DNA from: Candidatus Lernaella stagnicola
GTDB lineage: Bacteria > Lernaellota > Lernaellaia > Lernaellales > Lernaellaceae
DNA length: 64,000 bases
Reading direction: 5' to 3'
Assembly: GCA_030765525.1 (NCBI GenBank)
Contig: JAVCCK010000041.1
Location: forward strand, 62,001-126,000
Shown here: positions 1 through 9,400 of the stretch, in pieces
How the letters are laid out: every line of letters begins with the position of its first letter
Numbering within the stretch: the first letter of the stretch is position 1
Made by a program: the position numbers and the translations under genes
The notes under the pieces: model-generated
Database searches by the model: none
What the model was told of the DNA's origin: nothing
What the model saw: only the letters and a program-made list of their open reading frames with translations

Positions 1-1
1 A

Positions 2-328
2 CTCACCGCCTTGGACTCGGTACGCGACGACGCCATCGGCGTGGAGTATCGCTACCTGGTCAACGAAGCGGGGCGAGTGGACATCCAATACCTGTCGGGC
101 ATGGCGCGGTATCACGTGGTTGACTTCATTACGCTGGACTACCTGACGCGGTATAGCTTTCTCGATAGTTTCTTCGTAGAGACGCGCTACGGCATTGAAT
201 TTCACAGCCTGCAGGATTGCTGGCACCTGCGGTTGAACATCGAGCAGCGTGAGTTGCCGGAGAAGGAAACGGTTTACCTGTTGCTGGCCGATTTCACCGG
301 GCTGGTGCGGGTAGGCACGGCGTTCTAA
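2..328 (+). CDS. lptD: LPS-assembly protein LptD, C-terminal fragment (5' end outside window)
   Basis: The reading frame is open from base 2, so the gene begins before the window and only the last 108 residues are seen. The fragment has alternating polar/aromatic beta-strand character, for example RYSFLDSFFVETRYGIEF, then LRLNIEQRELPEKETVY, and ends in VGTAF with a terminal Phe, as outer-membrane beta-barrels do. This pattern resembles the last strands of LptD, the barrel that inserts lipopolysaccharide into the outer leaflet. Another barrel family is possible because the diagnostic N-terminal OstA domain is not visible. The stop is followed by about 85 non-coding bases before the convergent L28 gene. 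Confidence 0.55.
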   Translation, partial: LTALDSVRDDAIGVEYRYLVNEAGRVDIQYLSGMARYHVVDFITLDYLTRYSFLDSFFVETRYGIEFHSLQDCWHLRLNIEQRELPEKETVYLLLADFTGLVRVGTAF

Positions 329-412
329 GAGTGCGGCGACCGCCGGCGGCCGAACACACACCTATCGCGTTGTTTTAGAAAAACGAATGGGCGGATTGGC
401 GGAGCGCCGTCA

Positions 413-607
413 TCAAGCCGGTTTTTGCACTTTGCCGGAACGAATGCAGCGGGTGCAAACCCACACGCGCTTGGTCTCACCGTTTTTCGTCAGGGTGCGA
501 ACCCGTTGCACGTTGGGCAGCCACACCTTTTTCCGTTTGTTATGGGCGTGACTAATCGAGTAACCAACTTGACGGCCTTTACCGCAAATTTCACATACAC
601 GAGCCAT
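413..607 (-). CDS. rpmB: 50S ribosomal protein L28
   Basis: This encodes 64 residues starting [11 protein letters not shown], the standard L28 N-terminus. L28 is a structural protein of the large ribosomal subunit. Two CxxC pairs are present (CEIC near residues 5-8 and CTRC near the C-terminus), so this is the zinc-binding form. A longer frame opens further upstream, but the ATG at 607 matches the family start and has GGAG about 8 bases before it. The gene stands alone, without rpmG beside it. It lies downstream of the FAD oxidoreductase on the same strand with a gap of about 110 bases. Confidence 0.95.
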   Translation of the reverse strand: MARVCEICGKGRQVGYSISHAHNKRKKVWLPNVQRVRTLTKNGETKRVWVCTRCIRSGKVQKPA

Positions 608-720
608 CGATCGTATCTCCGTTCGGTTCCGTATTTCTCTCGTTTTCCCCAAAGGGGCGCAAAATATGGCAAAGATTTTCAGGAATTGCAAGCTATTTTT
701 CGAAAAACTGAGACCGGCGG

Positions 721-2190
721 TTACTTGGCCAACGCCCGGGTAAGCAGGTTTGCGGCCATTAGCGCACTAAGGCCTTCTCCTTCCATACCGAGGCCGGGAA
801 GCGTGCCGCGGCCCGCGTAGAAGACTTCCTTGTGCGGCGTGCGGTTGGGCAGGGCGGCGATGCCCAGGCGGTCTTCCGGATCAATCGCCGGCTCGGCCAC
901 GGTCCGCCGCAGGGCTTGGTAAAGCGCGAAACTCTCGTCATAGGCCACGAAATCCGTGTAATCGTCCAGGAAGGGGATCAAGTCTCGCAGCCGGCCATGC
1001 ATGTGCTTACCGAGCCTGCGGGCCCCGGCGGCGTCCAGTTCGCCGTGGGACGGGTCGACAATCACGGTCATGCTGACCAGCCGCCGATCGACGGGAGCGT
1101 ATTCGGTGTTGCCGGCGGGACTGAGTTTCACAAACGCTAGATTTCGAGAGGAAATCGGCTGCTCGGCGTCCGATACCAGGATGACGTTCTCCCGCATGCC
1201 GACGGGCACGACTTGTTCATCGATGGCGACATACAACGTAAAGGCGTGTCGGCGGGGCGGCGGAGTGTCGACTTTTTCCTGGAAGGACCCCTTCATGTTT
1301 TTGGGAGCGAAGCGTTCGAGGAAATCGCCGATATTGGTGCTGACCAGGATCTTCTTGGTGCGCACGGGGTCTTTAACGCCGGCGAGTTTGATTTCGTTGA
1401 TCCTTGCGAAGTCGATGGCTTCGATTTCCCCGGCCCGCTGCAATTGGCCGCGGTAGCTGCTGATGCGCTCCTTGCAGAGGTTCTCCAGTACTTGAAGCCC
1501 GCCTTCGACCGTGTAAATCCCCTTGTCGATGTAGGAGAAAATCATCGCCGAGAAAAATAGACTCATTTCGTCGGGGTAGATCGTCGCCAGGAAATGGTGT
1601 TGCGCCTCAAGAAACGCGCGGCCGGCAGGCGAGAGTTCGAACTGGGCCATGAAATCAGCGTGGCTGAGGCGCGCGCCTTCCTTGAAATCGGAACCCAACT
1701 GGCTGAAGGCGCGGTTTAGCCGATATCGCTCGCGAAGTTTGTGGGCCGGATAAACGACCTCGTTGGCAAAAAGGCCGCGCACCACGCTGGCATAACGGTT
1801 GGCCTCGTTGAGAAGCGCTATCATCTGGTGCGCGTCGGCTTTGAACTCGACGCTCAGCAGTTTGGTCCATTCGTCTGTGCCTTGGGGAATGTCGAGGCGC
1901 ACATCGGGCAAGGCGATCTGGTAGGCCGGGTCAGCGAGCTCAAATCGTTTCTTTTCGAGGAAGGGGATACCAAGTTCCTGAAATATTTCCTGAAAAACCT
2001 GCCCTTGCCCGAAACCGAAAAATAGACCGGGGAAGGGTTTGAGGGTGTAATCGTTGCGGCGCACTTGCACGCGCTCGCTTTCGACGTCGATGACCAGCAC
2101 CTGAAAGCCACGCTTGACCAACAAGGCCCCGGCGACCAGCCCGGCCAACTCCGTGCCGATGATTGCGACGTCGAATAAGGTTCCCAGCAT
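721..2190 (-). CDS. FAD-dependent oxidoreductase, phytoene-desaturase/amine-oxidase-like
   Basis: The 489-residue protein opens with a Rossmann fold for [22 protein letters not shown], followed by an acidic residue at the end of beta-2 (VLVIDVES). The dinucleotide motif is variant, with GTELAG in place of GxGxxG. The C-terminus has the FAD-closing element [19 protein letters not shown], typical of the phytoene desaturase / NAD(P)-binding amine-oxidase superfamily. The substrate cannot be told; no carotenoid or quinone genes are adjacent. The gene starts 3 bases after the purM stop and is probably co-transcribed with it. No strong ribosome-binding site is seen, so coupling to purM translation is likely. 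Confidence 0.7.
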   Translation of the reverse strand: MLGTLFDVAIIGTELAGLVAGALLVKRGFQVLVIDVESERVQVRRNDYTLKPFPGLFFGFGQGQVFQEIFQELGIPFLEKKRFELADPAYQIALPDVRLDIPQGTDEWTKLLSVEFKADAHQMIALLNEANRYASVVRGLFANEVVYPAHKLRERYRLNRAFSQLGSDFKEGARLSHADFMAQFELSPAGRAFLEAQHHFLATIYPDEMSLFFSAMIFSYIDKGIYTVEGGLQVLENLCKERISSYRGQLQRAGEIEAIDFARINEIKLAGVKDPVRTKKILVSTNIGDFLERFAPKNMKGSFQEKVDTPPPRRHAFTLYVAIDEQVVPVGMRENVILVSDAEQPISSRNLAFVKLSPAGNTEYAPVDRRLVSMTVIVDPSHGELDAAGARRLGKHMHGRLRDLIPFLDDYTDFVAYDESFALYQALRRTVAEPAIDPEDRLGIAALPNRTPHKEVFYAGRGTLPGLGMEGEGLSALMAANLLTRALAK

Positions 2191-2193
2191 AGT

Positions 2194-3246
2194 CTATACG
2201 AACTCGATTGCCGGATCGTCGTCACCGCGGGACGCCACTTCTCCCAGTATCCAGGCCTTTTCGCCCATTCCGGTGAGCCGATCCAACACGGTGTCGGTCT
2301 CGCTTTCGCGACAAATCAGCGTCAGCCCCACACCGCAGTTAAAAGTTCGGAACATTTCCCTCTGCTCGATCCCCGCCTGGTTCTGCAAGAAGGCGAAAAT
2401 CGGCTGAGGCTCCCAACTGTTTACAAAAACCCTCGCCTGACACCTATCCGGCAGGATACGCGGCAGGTTGTCAACCAAGCCACCGCCGGTAATGTGGGCG
2501 ATGCCCTTTACCTGCACGTCGCGTATTACGCTTTGAATCGGCTTGACATAAATTTTCGTGGGGGTCAGCAGTTCTTCGCCCAACGGCCGCCCGCCAAGTT
2601 CTTCGATGGCGTCGTCCACCGAGAAGCCGCCCTCCTGAAAAAGGACCTTGCGAACCAAAGAAAAGCCGTTGGAATGCAGACCTGAACTGCCCACACCGAT
2701 GATTTTGTCGCCCACCGTAATGGTCGAGCCGTCAATCACGCGCTCGTTGTCGACCACGCCCACGGTGAAACCGGCCAAGTCGTACTCGCCCGCGGGATAC
2801 ATATCGGGCATTTCGGCCGTTTCGCCGCCCACCAGGCTGCATTCAGCCTCCTTGCATCCGGCAACAATGCCTTCTACGACCTTCACGGCCGTATCTACCG
2901 AGAGTTTCCCCGTGGCGAAATAATCGAGGAAAAAGAGTGGCTGCGCGCCCATCACGACGATGTCGTTGACGCACATGGCAACCAAATCGATGCCCACGGT
3001 GTGGTGAACACCGGTCATAAAGGCAATTTTCAATTTGGTGCCGACGCCGTCGGTCGAGGTGACCAGCAGGGCGTCGCCGCTCCGGTAGTGTTCGCTCGCT
3101 AACGAAAACGCCGCGCCAAAACCGCCGATTTCGGTGTGCACCCCCGGTCGGAAGGTGGACTGAACCAAGGGTTTGATGCGCTTAACAAATTCGTTACCGG
3201 CGTCGATGTCTACGCCGGCATCTCGATATGTACGAGTTTTTTTCAA
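2194..3246 (-). CDS. purM: Phosphoribosylformylglycinamidine cyclo-ligase (AIR synthetase)
   Basis: PurM closes the imidazole ring in de novo purine synthesis, converting FGAM and ATP to AIR. The 350 residues match the family length. Recognisable features are the N-terminal YRDAGVDIDAGN, the phosphate/ATP-binding STDGVGTKLKIA, the VGGETAEMPDMY segment and GLHSNGFSLVR. The start is TTG at 3246, with AGGAG 8 bases upstream; no better ATG is available. It is the first gene of a probable two-gene unit with the FAD oxidoreductase, and it is divergent from the DUF4388 protein across an intergenic region of 180 bases. Confidence 0.96.
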   Translation of the reverse strand: MKKTRTYRDAGVDIDAGNEFVKRIKPLVQSTFRPGVHTEIGGFGAAFSLASEHYRSGDALLVTSTDGVGTKLKIAFMTGVHHTVGIDLVAMCVNDIVVMGAQPLFFLDYFATGKLSVDTAVKVVEGIVAGCKEAECSLVGGETAEMPDMYPAGEYDLAGFTVGVVDNERVIDGSTITVGDKIIGVGSSGLHSNGFSLVRKVLFQEGGFSVDDAIEELGGRPLGEELLTPTKIYVKPIQSVIRDVQVKGIAHITGGGLVDNLPRILPDRCQARVFVNSWEPQPIFAFLQNQAGIEQREMFRTFNCGVGLTLICRESETDTVLDRLTGMGEKAWILGEVASRGDDDPAIEFV

Positions 3247-3356
3247 GGTGGACGCTCCTAGGGTTCCAATTTGAAAAGCGAAAAAGATATAGCGGACGGC
3301 CCATAAAAAGTCAAAGGCAAATACGCGAAGGCGGTTTATCTGGCCAGAAATTCTCG

Positions 3357-3362
3357 TATAAT
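3357..3362 (+). promoter_or_regulatory. Candidate -10 box (TATAAT) for the DUF4388/J-domain gene
   Basis: A perfect TATAAT lies 65 bases before the ATG at 3427, in a locally AT-rich part of the purM-divergent spacer. The -35 region at the right distance (around 3334-3340) is only a weak match to TTGACA, so this is a tentative vegetative promoter. Confidence 0.4.
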
Positions 3363-3426
3363 AGATATTTCAATCCATCGCGGCTTTCGCGCCGCCGGCG
3401 AGGACCGTTTACGAAGTTGGAGAGTA

Positions 3427-5730
3427 ATGAAATCGTATCGGGTTAGTTACTACGGCGATATCGCGCAATTCCATGTCCGGGAACAACTGCTGTCGCTCGC
3501 GGCGCAGCGCGAAAGTGGTGTGCTCTTTCTGCGGCGGGAACGCGTTCTGGCGAAGATTTATTTCGAGAAGGGGAAAATCGTCTTCGCGCAAACCAATCGG
3601 GCGCGCGATTCCTTTGTCCGCTACTTATTCGAGGAAGGCCAACTTGATCTGGCCACGTTGGAGGGATGGCGGGAGAAAATCGCCGACGAAACCGAGTCGC
3701 AGTCTTTCGCCGATTACTATGTCGAGAAAGCCGGGCTCTCCAAAGAGCAGTTCCAACGAACCATACAAGATTGGCTGCAAACGCTTCTGCGGGACATCAT
3801 TCGTTGGTACCGCGGTTCCTATGTCTATCTTTTTGACGATCCCCTGCCACCCAACGCCGAGACGCTACGCGTATCGTTGGCGCCCTTTACGTTGGTCGTG
3901 GATTCGGCAACGGTCGAAATGCGTAAGAGCTTTCTGAGGCGGCACTTCCGGGACAATCTTGACGATCCCATCCTCCTGGCCGATTCGACCGATAAGATCG
4001 TCGAGCGCCTGCGGCTTCAAGACGCCGACGCCGAGTTCGTGCACGGTTTGGAGGGCGGCGTTACGGTTAAAAACGCCATTCTGGGCCGCCAATCCTCCAC
4101 GAGCCGCTCGTTCAATCTACTTTTTGTCATGGAAACGCTGGGGATGATGTCATTTCCGGAGCGTCTTGAGCGCCGTAATCGCAACGGCACCGGCCGCAGT
4201 GAAATGAGCGTCGAGGGGATGGCGCTGCTTCAGCGGTTGAAAGAAACCGGAGCCGCGCTGCTAAGGCTTCCGCCCTTCGAGTTGTTGGACATCGGTCGTT
4301 TTTTCAGCGAGGAGGACCTGCGCAAGGGTTACTATACGATCGCGCAAAATTATCACCCTAAGGAACTGGTCGATTCGTTGCCGCCGGAACTACGCGAACT
4401 GTCGTATCGCATTTTCGAGCATGCCAGCGAAATTTTCGAAGCGTTCGTGGTTTGGGAGAAGAAGCGGCTAATCGACAAATTCGCGGCGTTCCGCCAACTG
4501 GAAAAAGACTACTTCGGCTCAAGTGAGGCGCACGACATCGGCGCCGAAATCGAATACCTCTTCGGCCTGACGGAATATCGCCAGGGGGCGCTGCAGGCCG
4601 CGTCGGATCGCATACAGAACGCGGCGCGGCGGAGCCCTTTCCAAACCCAATACCGTGCCTTGTTGGCTTACGTCGAATTCCAGATGACACAGGACGACGC
4701 GGAGCGCAAACGTCTGCTGGGCGAATTGCGTAAATGCTCGGACGAGGATCCGACCGGCATCGACGTTCGCGTGTTCCACGGCGAGGCGCTGGAACGATTG
4801 GGTCGTATCGAGGAAGCGCACGAACAATTCCGGATAGCGGCGGAGATTGCGCCGAACGATCCAGAGTTGGCCGCCGCGGTCCGGCGGACGTATCCGTCCA
4901 TTTCGGCCACGGAGTTGGAGCAACACGACGACGATCGGCCGATTAATTTGGCGGAAGCCGGCAAGTTGAAGCATAAGCTCGAAGAAATGGAAAAGGGCAC
5001 CTACTTCGAAATTCTCGGAATCCAACCGGACACGCCGCTGCGCGAGACACGCAATCGATATTTTGAATTGGCGAAGATCTACCACCCCGACCATTTCAAG
5101 AACTCGCCGTATCAGGATGCGGTGGAAGACATTTTCGTCCTCATCAATGAAGCGTACGACGTGCTTTCGAGCGAAGAAAAACGCGCCAATTACATCAAGT
5201 CGCTCCAGGCGCTCGAAGATCAAAAGATTCAACTCGAACACGAAAAGCGGCGCAACGAACAGCGCATGCTGCAAAAAGGCCGCTCATTCATCGACGCCGG
5301 CAAGTGGACCGAAGCCTGCGAATTCCTTAGCCAGGCAATTGGCAGCGGCAATTACCAAAATCTTTTGTTCAAGGTCTTTTACGCCTGGGCTCTATTTAAT
5401 CGCGATCAAAAAACCGATTCGCGCGCCCAGCAACGCGCCGAGAAGATTCTGGATGAAGTCGAGCGGCAAGACCCGACGTTGGCGGAAATATACGCCGTGC
5501 ATGGCAAGATTTACCGTCGACTAGATCAATTTCGAAAGGCGAAGCAATTTTTCGACAAGACGCTGAGGTTGGACCCGGACCACATTGATGCCTTACGCGA
5601 AATGCGGTTGATGAACCAGCGTATTGCCGCGGAAGGCACAGAACCCAAAAGCGACCGAGATGAAAGCGATCCCGATGCCGACGGCAAGAAGGGGTTCTTC
5701 GGTTCCATCTTCGGTCGGCGGAAGTCATAA
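3427..5730 (+). CDS. DUF4388 - TPR - J-domain - TPR scaffold protein
   Basis: This is a large soluble protein of 767 residues. Residues 10-240 resemble DUF4388, a domain common in deltaproteobacterial regulators. Residues 290-350 hold a J-like segment in which HPD is replaced (NYHPKEL). TPR-like helices follow (about 365-490). A well-formed J-domain spans about 520-585, starting TYFEILGIQPDTPLRETRN and carrying the HPD tripeptide at 553-555, so it should be able to stimulate a DnaK. More TPR helices run to about 745, and a short basic tail ends the protein. It is followed 25 bases later by a longer relative, so the two are probably co-transcribed. The function is unknown; a co-chaperone scaffold or motility/secretion regulator is possible. 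Confidence 0.75.
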   Translation: MKSYRVSYYGDIAQFHVREQLLSLAAQRESGVLFLRRERVLAKIYFEKGKIVFAQTNRARDSFVRYLFEEGQLDLATLEGWREKIADETESQSFADYYVEKAGLSKEQFQRTIQDWLQTLLRDIIRWYRGSYVYLFDDPLPPNAETLRVSLAPFTLVVDSATVEMRKSFLRRHFRDNLDDPILLADSTDKIVERLRLQDADAEFVHGLEGGVTVKNAILGRQSSTSRSFNLLFVMETLGMMSFPERLERRNRNGTGRSEMSVEGMALLQRLKETGAALLRLPPFELLDIGRFFSEEDLRKGYYTIAQNYHPKELVDSLPPELRELSYRIFEHASEIFEAFVVWEKKRLIDKFAAFRQLEKDYFGSSEAHDIGAEIEYLFGLTEYRQGALQAASDRIQNAARRSPFQTQYRALLAYVEFQMTQDDAERKRLLGELRKCSDEDPTGIDVRVFHGEALERLGRIEEAHEQFRIAAEIAPNDPELAAAVRRTYPSISATELEQHDDDRPINLAEAGKLKHKLEEMEKGTYFEILGIQPDTPLRETRNRYFELAKIYHPDHFKNSPYQDAVEDIFVLINEAYDVLSSEEKRANYIKSLQALEDQKIQLEHEKRRNEQRMLQKGRSFIDAGKWTEACEFLSQAIGSGNYQNLLFKVFYAWALFNRDQKTDSRAQQRAEKILDEVERQDPTLAEIYAVHGKIYRRLDQFRKAKQFFDKTLRLDPDHIDALREMRLMNQRIAAEGTEPKSDRDESDPDADGKKGFFGSIFGRRKS

Positions 5731-5755
5731 ACGGCGAAAAGGAACAAAGCATCAC

Positions 5756-8700
5756 ATGGAGCCTAAACGCATACTCGTCGTGGAGCCGGCGCCCGAGCAA
5801 CGGCAGGCCATCGAAGCGATTTTCGACCTCCGCGGAGACCAAGTTATCTTCGCCAAGGATGAAGAGGAAGCCTTCGCGATATTTAAAGACATCGAGTTTG
5901 ACCTGTTGCTGATCGAGGTGTTGCTGCCGCGCGGGAGCGGCTATTCGCTTACCAGTCGCGTCCGCGACGCCGAGCAGGCCACCGGTCGACATACACCGAT
6001 TTTGTTGATGGGCGGCGTGCTGCGCAACTTCAACATGGCCCATGAAGCGCGCATCAAGTTCGGTGCCGATAACGTGCTTGTCAAACCCTTTCAATCCGAC
6101 GATATCCGGGTCAAATTGGCGATTCATCTCGACGGCATCGACCCCGCCAAGCTGGAAACCGAAGCCGATCTGCGCGCCGAATTGTTCGGGACGAAGAACA
6201 CGAAAAAGCTCCCGTACGTGGAGCCGGTGCGGGTATCGGGTTGCCTGAACAAAGTGCCGTTCGCCCGCGTTCTGGGCGAATTCTGGCGCCTTGGGGAAAC
6301 CGGGTACCTGCATTGCCAATCCGGTACGGTGGCCAAGACACTGCATTTTAACGGTGGCCGCCTCGTGTTCGTGTCTGGCGGCAATCGGCGCGAAACACTG
6401 GGTTGGTTGCTGGTGCGCGAAGGGTTACTCAACACAAAGCAGATCAACGTCGCTTTGGACAGAATGATCGACAGCGGCAAGAAACTCGGCGAAGTGTTGC
6501 TCGAACAACTCACGATTAACCCGCACGACCTGTTCCAGAAAATGCAGCACGAGATGGAGGAGAAAATACTCCATTTGTTTCGTTGGACCGACGGGCGCTA
6601 CTGGTTCGAGCCCATGGCGAGTATCGACAGCGAAGATGTCGTTCCCTTGACGATCAACGTGGGCGATCTTCTACGGACGGGGATCGGGGCCATATATGAC
6701 ACGCCGGCGTTGATGGACGCCGAGTTCCGTGAATGGCTCAACGCACGCGTCAGGAAAACGATCCCTGACGATACGGCGTTGCGCGGTCTCCATCCCACGC
6801 GCCACGAAAAATTATTCTGGGACGCGGTGAACGGCGAAACAACGCTATCGAAGTTGTTGGACGGCGCCGAAGGCGAGCGCGCCGAGCTGATGCGATTTTT
6901 GTATCTGTTGGTGTGCCTTGGCGCGATTCATTTCGTGCCGGCGGAGACACGCGTCGAACAACCGGCGAACATTATCCGCGCGTCCTCCGGCAACGCCCAC
7001 AAGCAAAAGATCGATGAACGTTTTCAAGAGATTTGCGACGTGCCGCCCGGCGAAGCGTTGGGCAGCGGCGAAGGCGACTTCAGCGAACGCCACAAGGCCG
7101 CCTGCCGCGGACTGTTAGAAGGCCTTTTCGGAAGCGGTTCCGACCCCGTCACGTTAATAAAAGCGGAAGCTGTTTTCGAGCGTTTGGACGAAGCCTACCG
7201 CACGGAGGCGCAATTGCCCCTCATCGTGCGGCGCAGCCGGACGCGTTACGAGAATCCGACTCCGCGGGAAAAAGTGCTGGAAGCGGAATTGCATTTCCAA
7301 AAGGGTATCGTGGCGTATCGAGAAGAGAACTTCCTGCAAGCTTCGGATCATTTCCAGATCGCGATTGACCGCGACGAGAACACCGCCGATTACCACGCAT
7401 ATCTCGGCTACACGCTGTTTCGGCAGAAAGACGCCCAAGAGGAATCGGAACCCGTTCAGGCTATTCGACACCTAAACAAGGCGCTGGAACTCGATATTCA
7501 CTTGCCGGAAGCGTACCTTTTCCTTGGCTACATCCATTGGGAGCTCGGGCAAGAGAAGCGAGCCGAAAGCTATTTTGAGCAAGCGTTGGTATACGATCCC
7601 GACAACGTCGAGGCATTGCAGCATTTGCGCCTTCTGTTCGCCAATCGGCGCGCCCATGACGCGGCCGAACGGGGCGAGCGAAGCTTGCCGGCGCAACTGA
7701 TCGAACATCAAAAGGAAATCATCGCCTTTTTCAACTTCATTCAAACCGGTGATTATTTCGACATCCTGGGTGTTTCCCACACCGCGACCGCGGGCGAAAT
7801 CAAACAAGCGTATTTCAGCTTGGCGGGGCGGATTCGTTCGGAAAAGATTCATCGCGAAGCCGACGAAATCACGCGGGAACAGGCCGACGAAGTCTTCGCC
7901 TTCCTTACGGTGGCGTACTCAACATTAACCCACGACGCGCGGCGCCGGGAATACTTAGCGCGCTTGGAAACGCAAACCACGACGGGAATCCAAGAGGAAG
8001 CGGGCACCGCGGACCAGGCTCGCGCCGAAGAGGCGTTTCAACGAGGTCGCCGCAACCTTCGTCGGCAGGAATTGAAAAACGCGGTCAGCCACCTCCGGCA
8101 CGCGCATGACATTATGCCCGGCGATCCAGGTTTTCTGGCGTGGCTCGGATTTGCGAAATATCGGCTCGCCGGCTACGCATCGACAATCGACGGCTTTCTG
8201 GCCGCAAGCGGGAAAGACGATATTCGCCGCGCTTTGATTCTCCAGCCCGGGCACGTGGACGCTTCGGTCTTATTGGGCAAGGTGTACATGCGGGAAGGCA
8301 AGTACCGACTCGCGGAAGAACAGTTCGACAACGCCCTGTTGGCCGACCGCGGGAACCTCGACGCCCTGAAGGCGTACCGTCGCATTCATACCCGCCGGAA
8401 AACCAAACCCGCCGTGCCCATTCATCGGCGGCTCAACGGCGATCAGGACCGCTTGTACGTCGAACTCAGCGAAGCGGTCGACGATTCTCTCGCCCGACAT
8501 TATTTCGACGTGCTCAATATCTCGTTCGATGCCGACCGCGAAGAGATCAAAACCGCGTACGACGTGATGTGCGGCCGGCTCCTTCACTCGGTCGACCGCC
8601 AACAAGCGGCGCCCGACGTTCGTTTCCGCATCGATGAAATTCGCGACCGTTTGGAACGCGTCTTCAGCGTCTTGAACGACGACCATCTCCGGGAATGCTA

Positions 8701-8872
8701 TCTGCTGGCGATGCGAGGCGATCAAAGCGCCGCCGGTGCGGAGGAAGGTGACACGCCGGAGGGCGACGATCCGTCTGCCGGCGAAGGCTCGCCGCAAAAG
8801 CTCGGGGTCCAAGACTCTGCGTTTTGGGACCGTGTCCGTCGCCGTTTCGGGAAGGGGACACCGAAGGAATAG
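5756..8872 (+). CDS. Pseudo-receiver - DUF4388 - TPR - degenerate J-domain protein
   Basis: The protein has 1038 residues from the ATG at 5756, which has AAAAGGA upstream and gives a clean receiver start (MEPKRILVVEP). Residues 1-125 form a CheY-like receiver, but the phospho-acceptor position carries Glu (E54 in LLLIEVLLP) instead of Asp, while the conserved Lys is kept (LVKPF). A DUF4388 region follows (about 160-400), then TPRs (about 520-640). Next come a J-like domain starting YFDILGVSHTA, another TPR block, and a second J-like domain starting YFDVLNISFDA. Both J-like domains lack HPD. It is the partner of the preceding gene, and the pair looks like an ancient duplication. It probably acts by protein-protein contact rather than phosphorylation or Hsp70 activation. 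Confidence 0.75.
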   Translation: MEPKRILVVEPAPEQRQAIEAIFDLRGDQVIFAKDEEEAFAIFKDIEFDLLLIEVLLPRGSGYSLTSRVRDAEQATGRHTPILLMGGVLRNFNMAHEARIKFGADNVLVKPFQSDDIRVKLAIHLDGIDPAKLETEADLRAELFGTKNTKKLPYVEPVRVSGCLNKVPFARVLGEFWRLGETGYLHCQSGTVAKTLHFNGGRLVFVSGGNRRETLGWLLVREGLLNTKQINVALDRMIDSGKKLGEVLLEQLTINPHDLFQKMQHEMEEKILHLFRWTDGRYWFEPMASIDSEDVVPLTINVGDLLRTGIGAIYDTPALMDAEFREWLNARVRKTIPDDTALRGLHPTRHEKLFWDAVNGETTLSKLLDGAEGERAELMRFLYLLVCLGAIHFVPAETRVEQPANIIRASSGNAHKQKIDERFQEICDVPPGEALGSGEGDFSERHKAACRGLLEGLFGSGSDPVTLIKAEAVFERLDEAYRTEAQLPLIVRRSRTRYENPTPREKVLEAELHFQKGIVAYREENFLQASDHFQIAIDRDENTADYHAYLGYTLFRQKDAQEESEPVQAIRHLNKALELDIHLPEAYLFLGYIHWELGQEKRAESYFEQALVYDPDNVEALQHLRLLFANRRAHDAAERGERSLPAQLIEHQKEIIAFFNFIQTGDYFDILGVSHTATAGEIKQAYFSLAGRIRSEKIHREADEITREQADEVFAFLTVAYSTLTHDARRREYLARLETQTTTGIQEEAGTADQARAEEAFQRGRRNLRRQELKNAVSHLRHAHDIMPGDPGFLAWLGFAKYRLAGYASTIDGFLAASGKDDIRRALILQPGHVDASVLLGKVYMREGKYRLAEEQFDNALLADRGNLDALKAYRRIHTRRKTKPAVPIHRRLNGDQDRLYVELSEAVDDSLARHYFDVLNISFDADREEIKTAYDVMCGRLLHSVDRQQAAPDVRFRIDEIRDRLERVFSVLNDDHLRECYLLAMRGDQSAAGAEEGDTPEGDDPSAGEGSPQKLGVQDSAFWDRVRRRFGKGTPKE

Positions 8873-8878
8873 CCGGGG

Positions 8879-9397
8879 TTAGTACTTGTCCTTTTCCATC
8901 GCGCTCGTAACCGTTCGCGCGCGCCGCCAGATAAACAAAACCACAACTGCCAAGCCTAGCGGGAACATCAAACGCATCAGCAGTATCGCAACAAACGACC
9001 AACCGGTTAAGTCCATGAACAGCGCAAAAAGGCCGGCCATCGTCAGCATTGTTGTTACGAAAAGGAACAGCAGTTCGAGTCGCGTGAGTTTCGAGGTTTG
9101 ATCATGCTCTCGCGGGTCGAAGAACAGAATTCTCACTAAGTTTTGCTGGTAAGTTCGTGCCAGGCGTCGTTCGTCGACGGAGTACTCATCTTTGTCGTCG
9201 ATGACGCCGCCGTAGCGTCGACTGCCGGTGGTCAACAAGTTGTTTTTAAGAACGAAGCCGACGTATTGCTTGTGCAGGTCCTCGTTTCCGAGGTCGGCGG
9301 TTAGGGCTTCCCACAACGCTTCCTCACGCGCCAGTAGTTCCGGATCCGCTTTCGGGGTTTCCGGCGCTAGGATTTCGCGTATCTGTCGATCGTCCAT
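8879..9397 (-). CDS. Small membrane protein of unknown function
   Basis: I do not recognise a family. The protein has 172 residues. The first 105 are hydrophilic and charged, with no signal peptide (MDDRQIREILAPETPKADP). Two membrane spans follow near residues 108-130 (LFLFVTTMLTMAGLFALF) and 135-157 (FVAILLMRLMFPLGLAVVV), then a short basic/charged tail. This suggests a cytoplasmic N-domain anchored by a C-terminal hairpin. The gene starts 3 bases after the stop of the HEAT-like gene on the same strand, so the two are likely co-transcribed. It converges on the pseudo-receiver gene with a gap of 6 bases. Confidence 0.6.
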   Translation of the reverse strand: MDDRQIREILAPETPKADPELLAREEALWEALTADLGNEDLHKQYVGFVLKNNLLTTGSRRYGGVIDDKDEYSVDERRLARTYQQNLVRILFFDPREHDQTSKLTRLELLFLFVTTMLTMAGLFALFMDLTGWSFVAILLMRLMFPLGLAVVVLFIWRRARTVTSAMEKDKY

Positions 9398-9400
9398 GGT

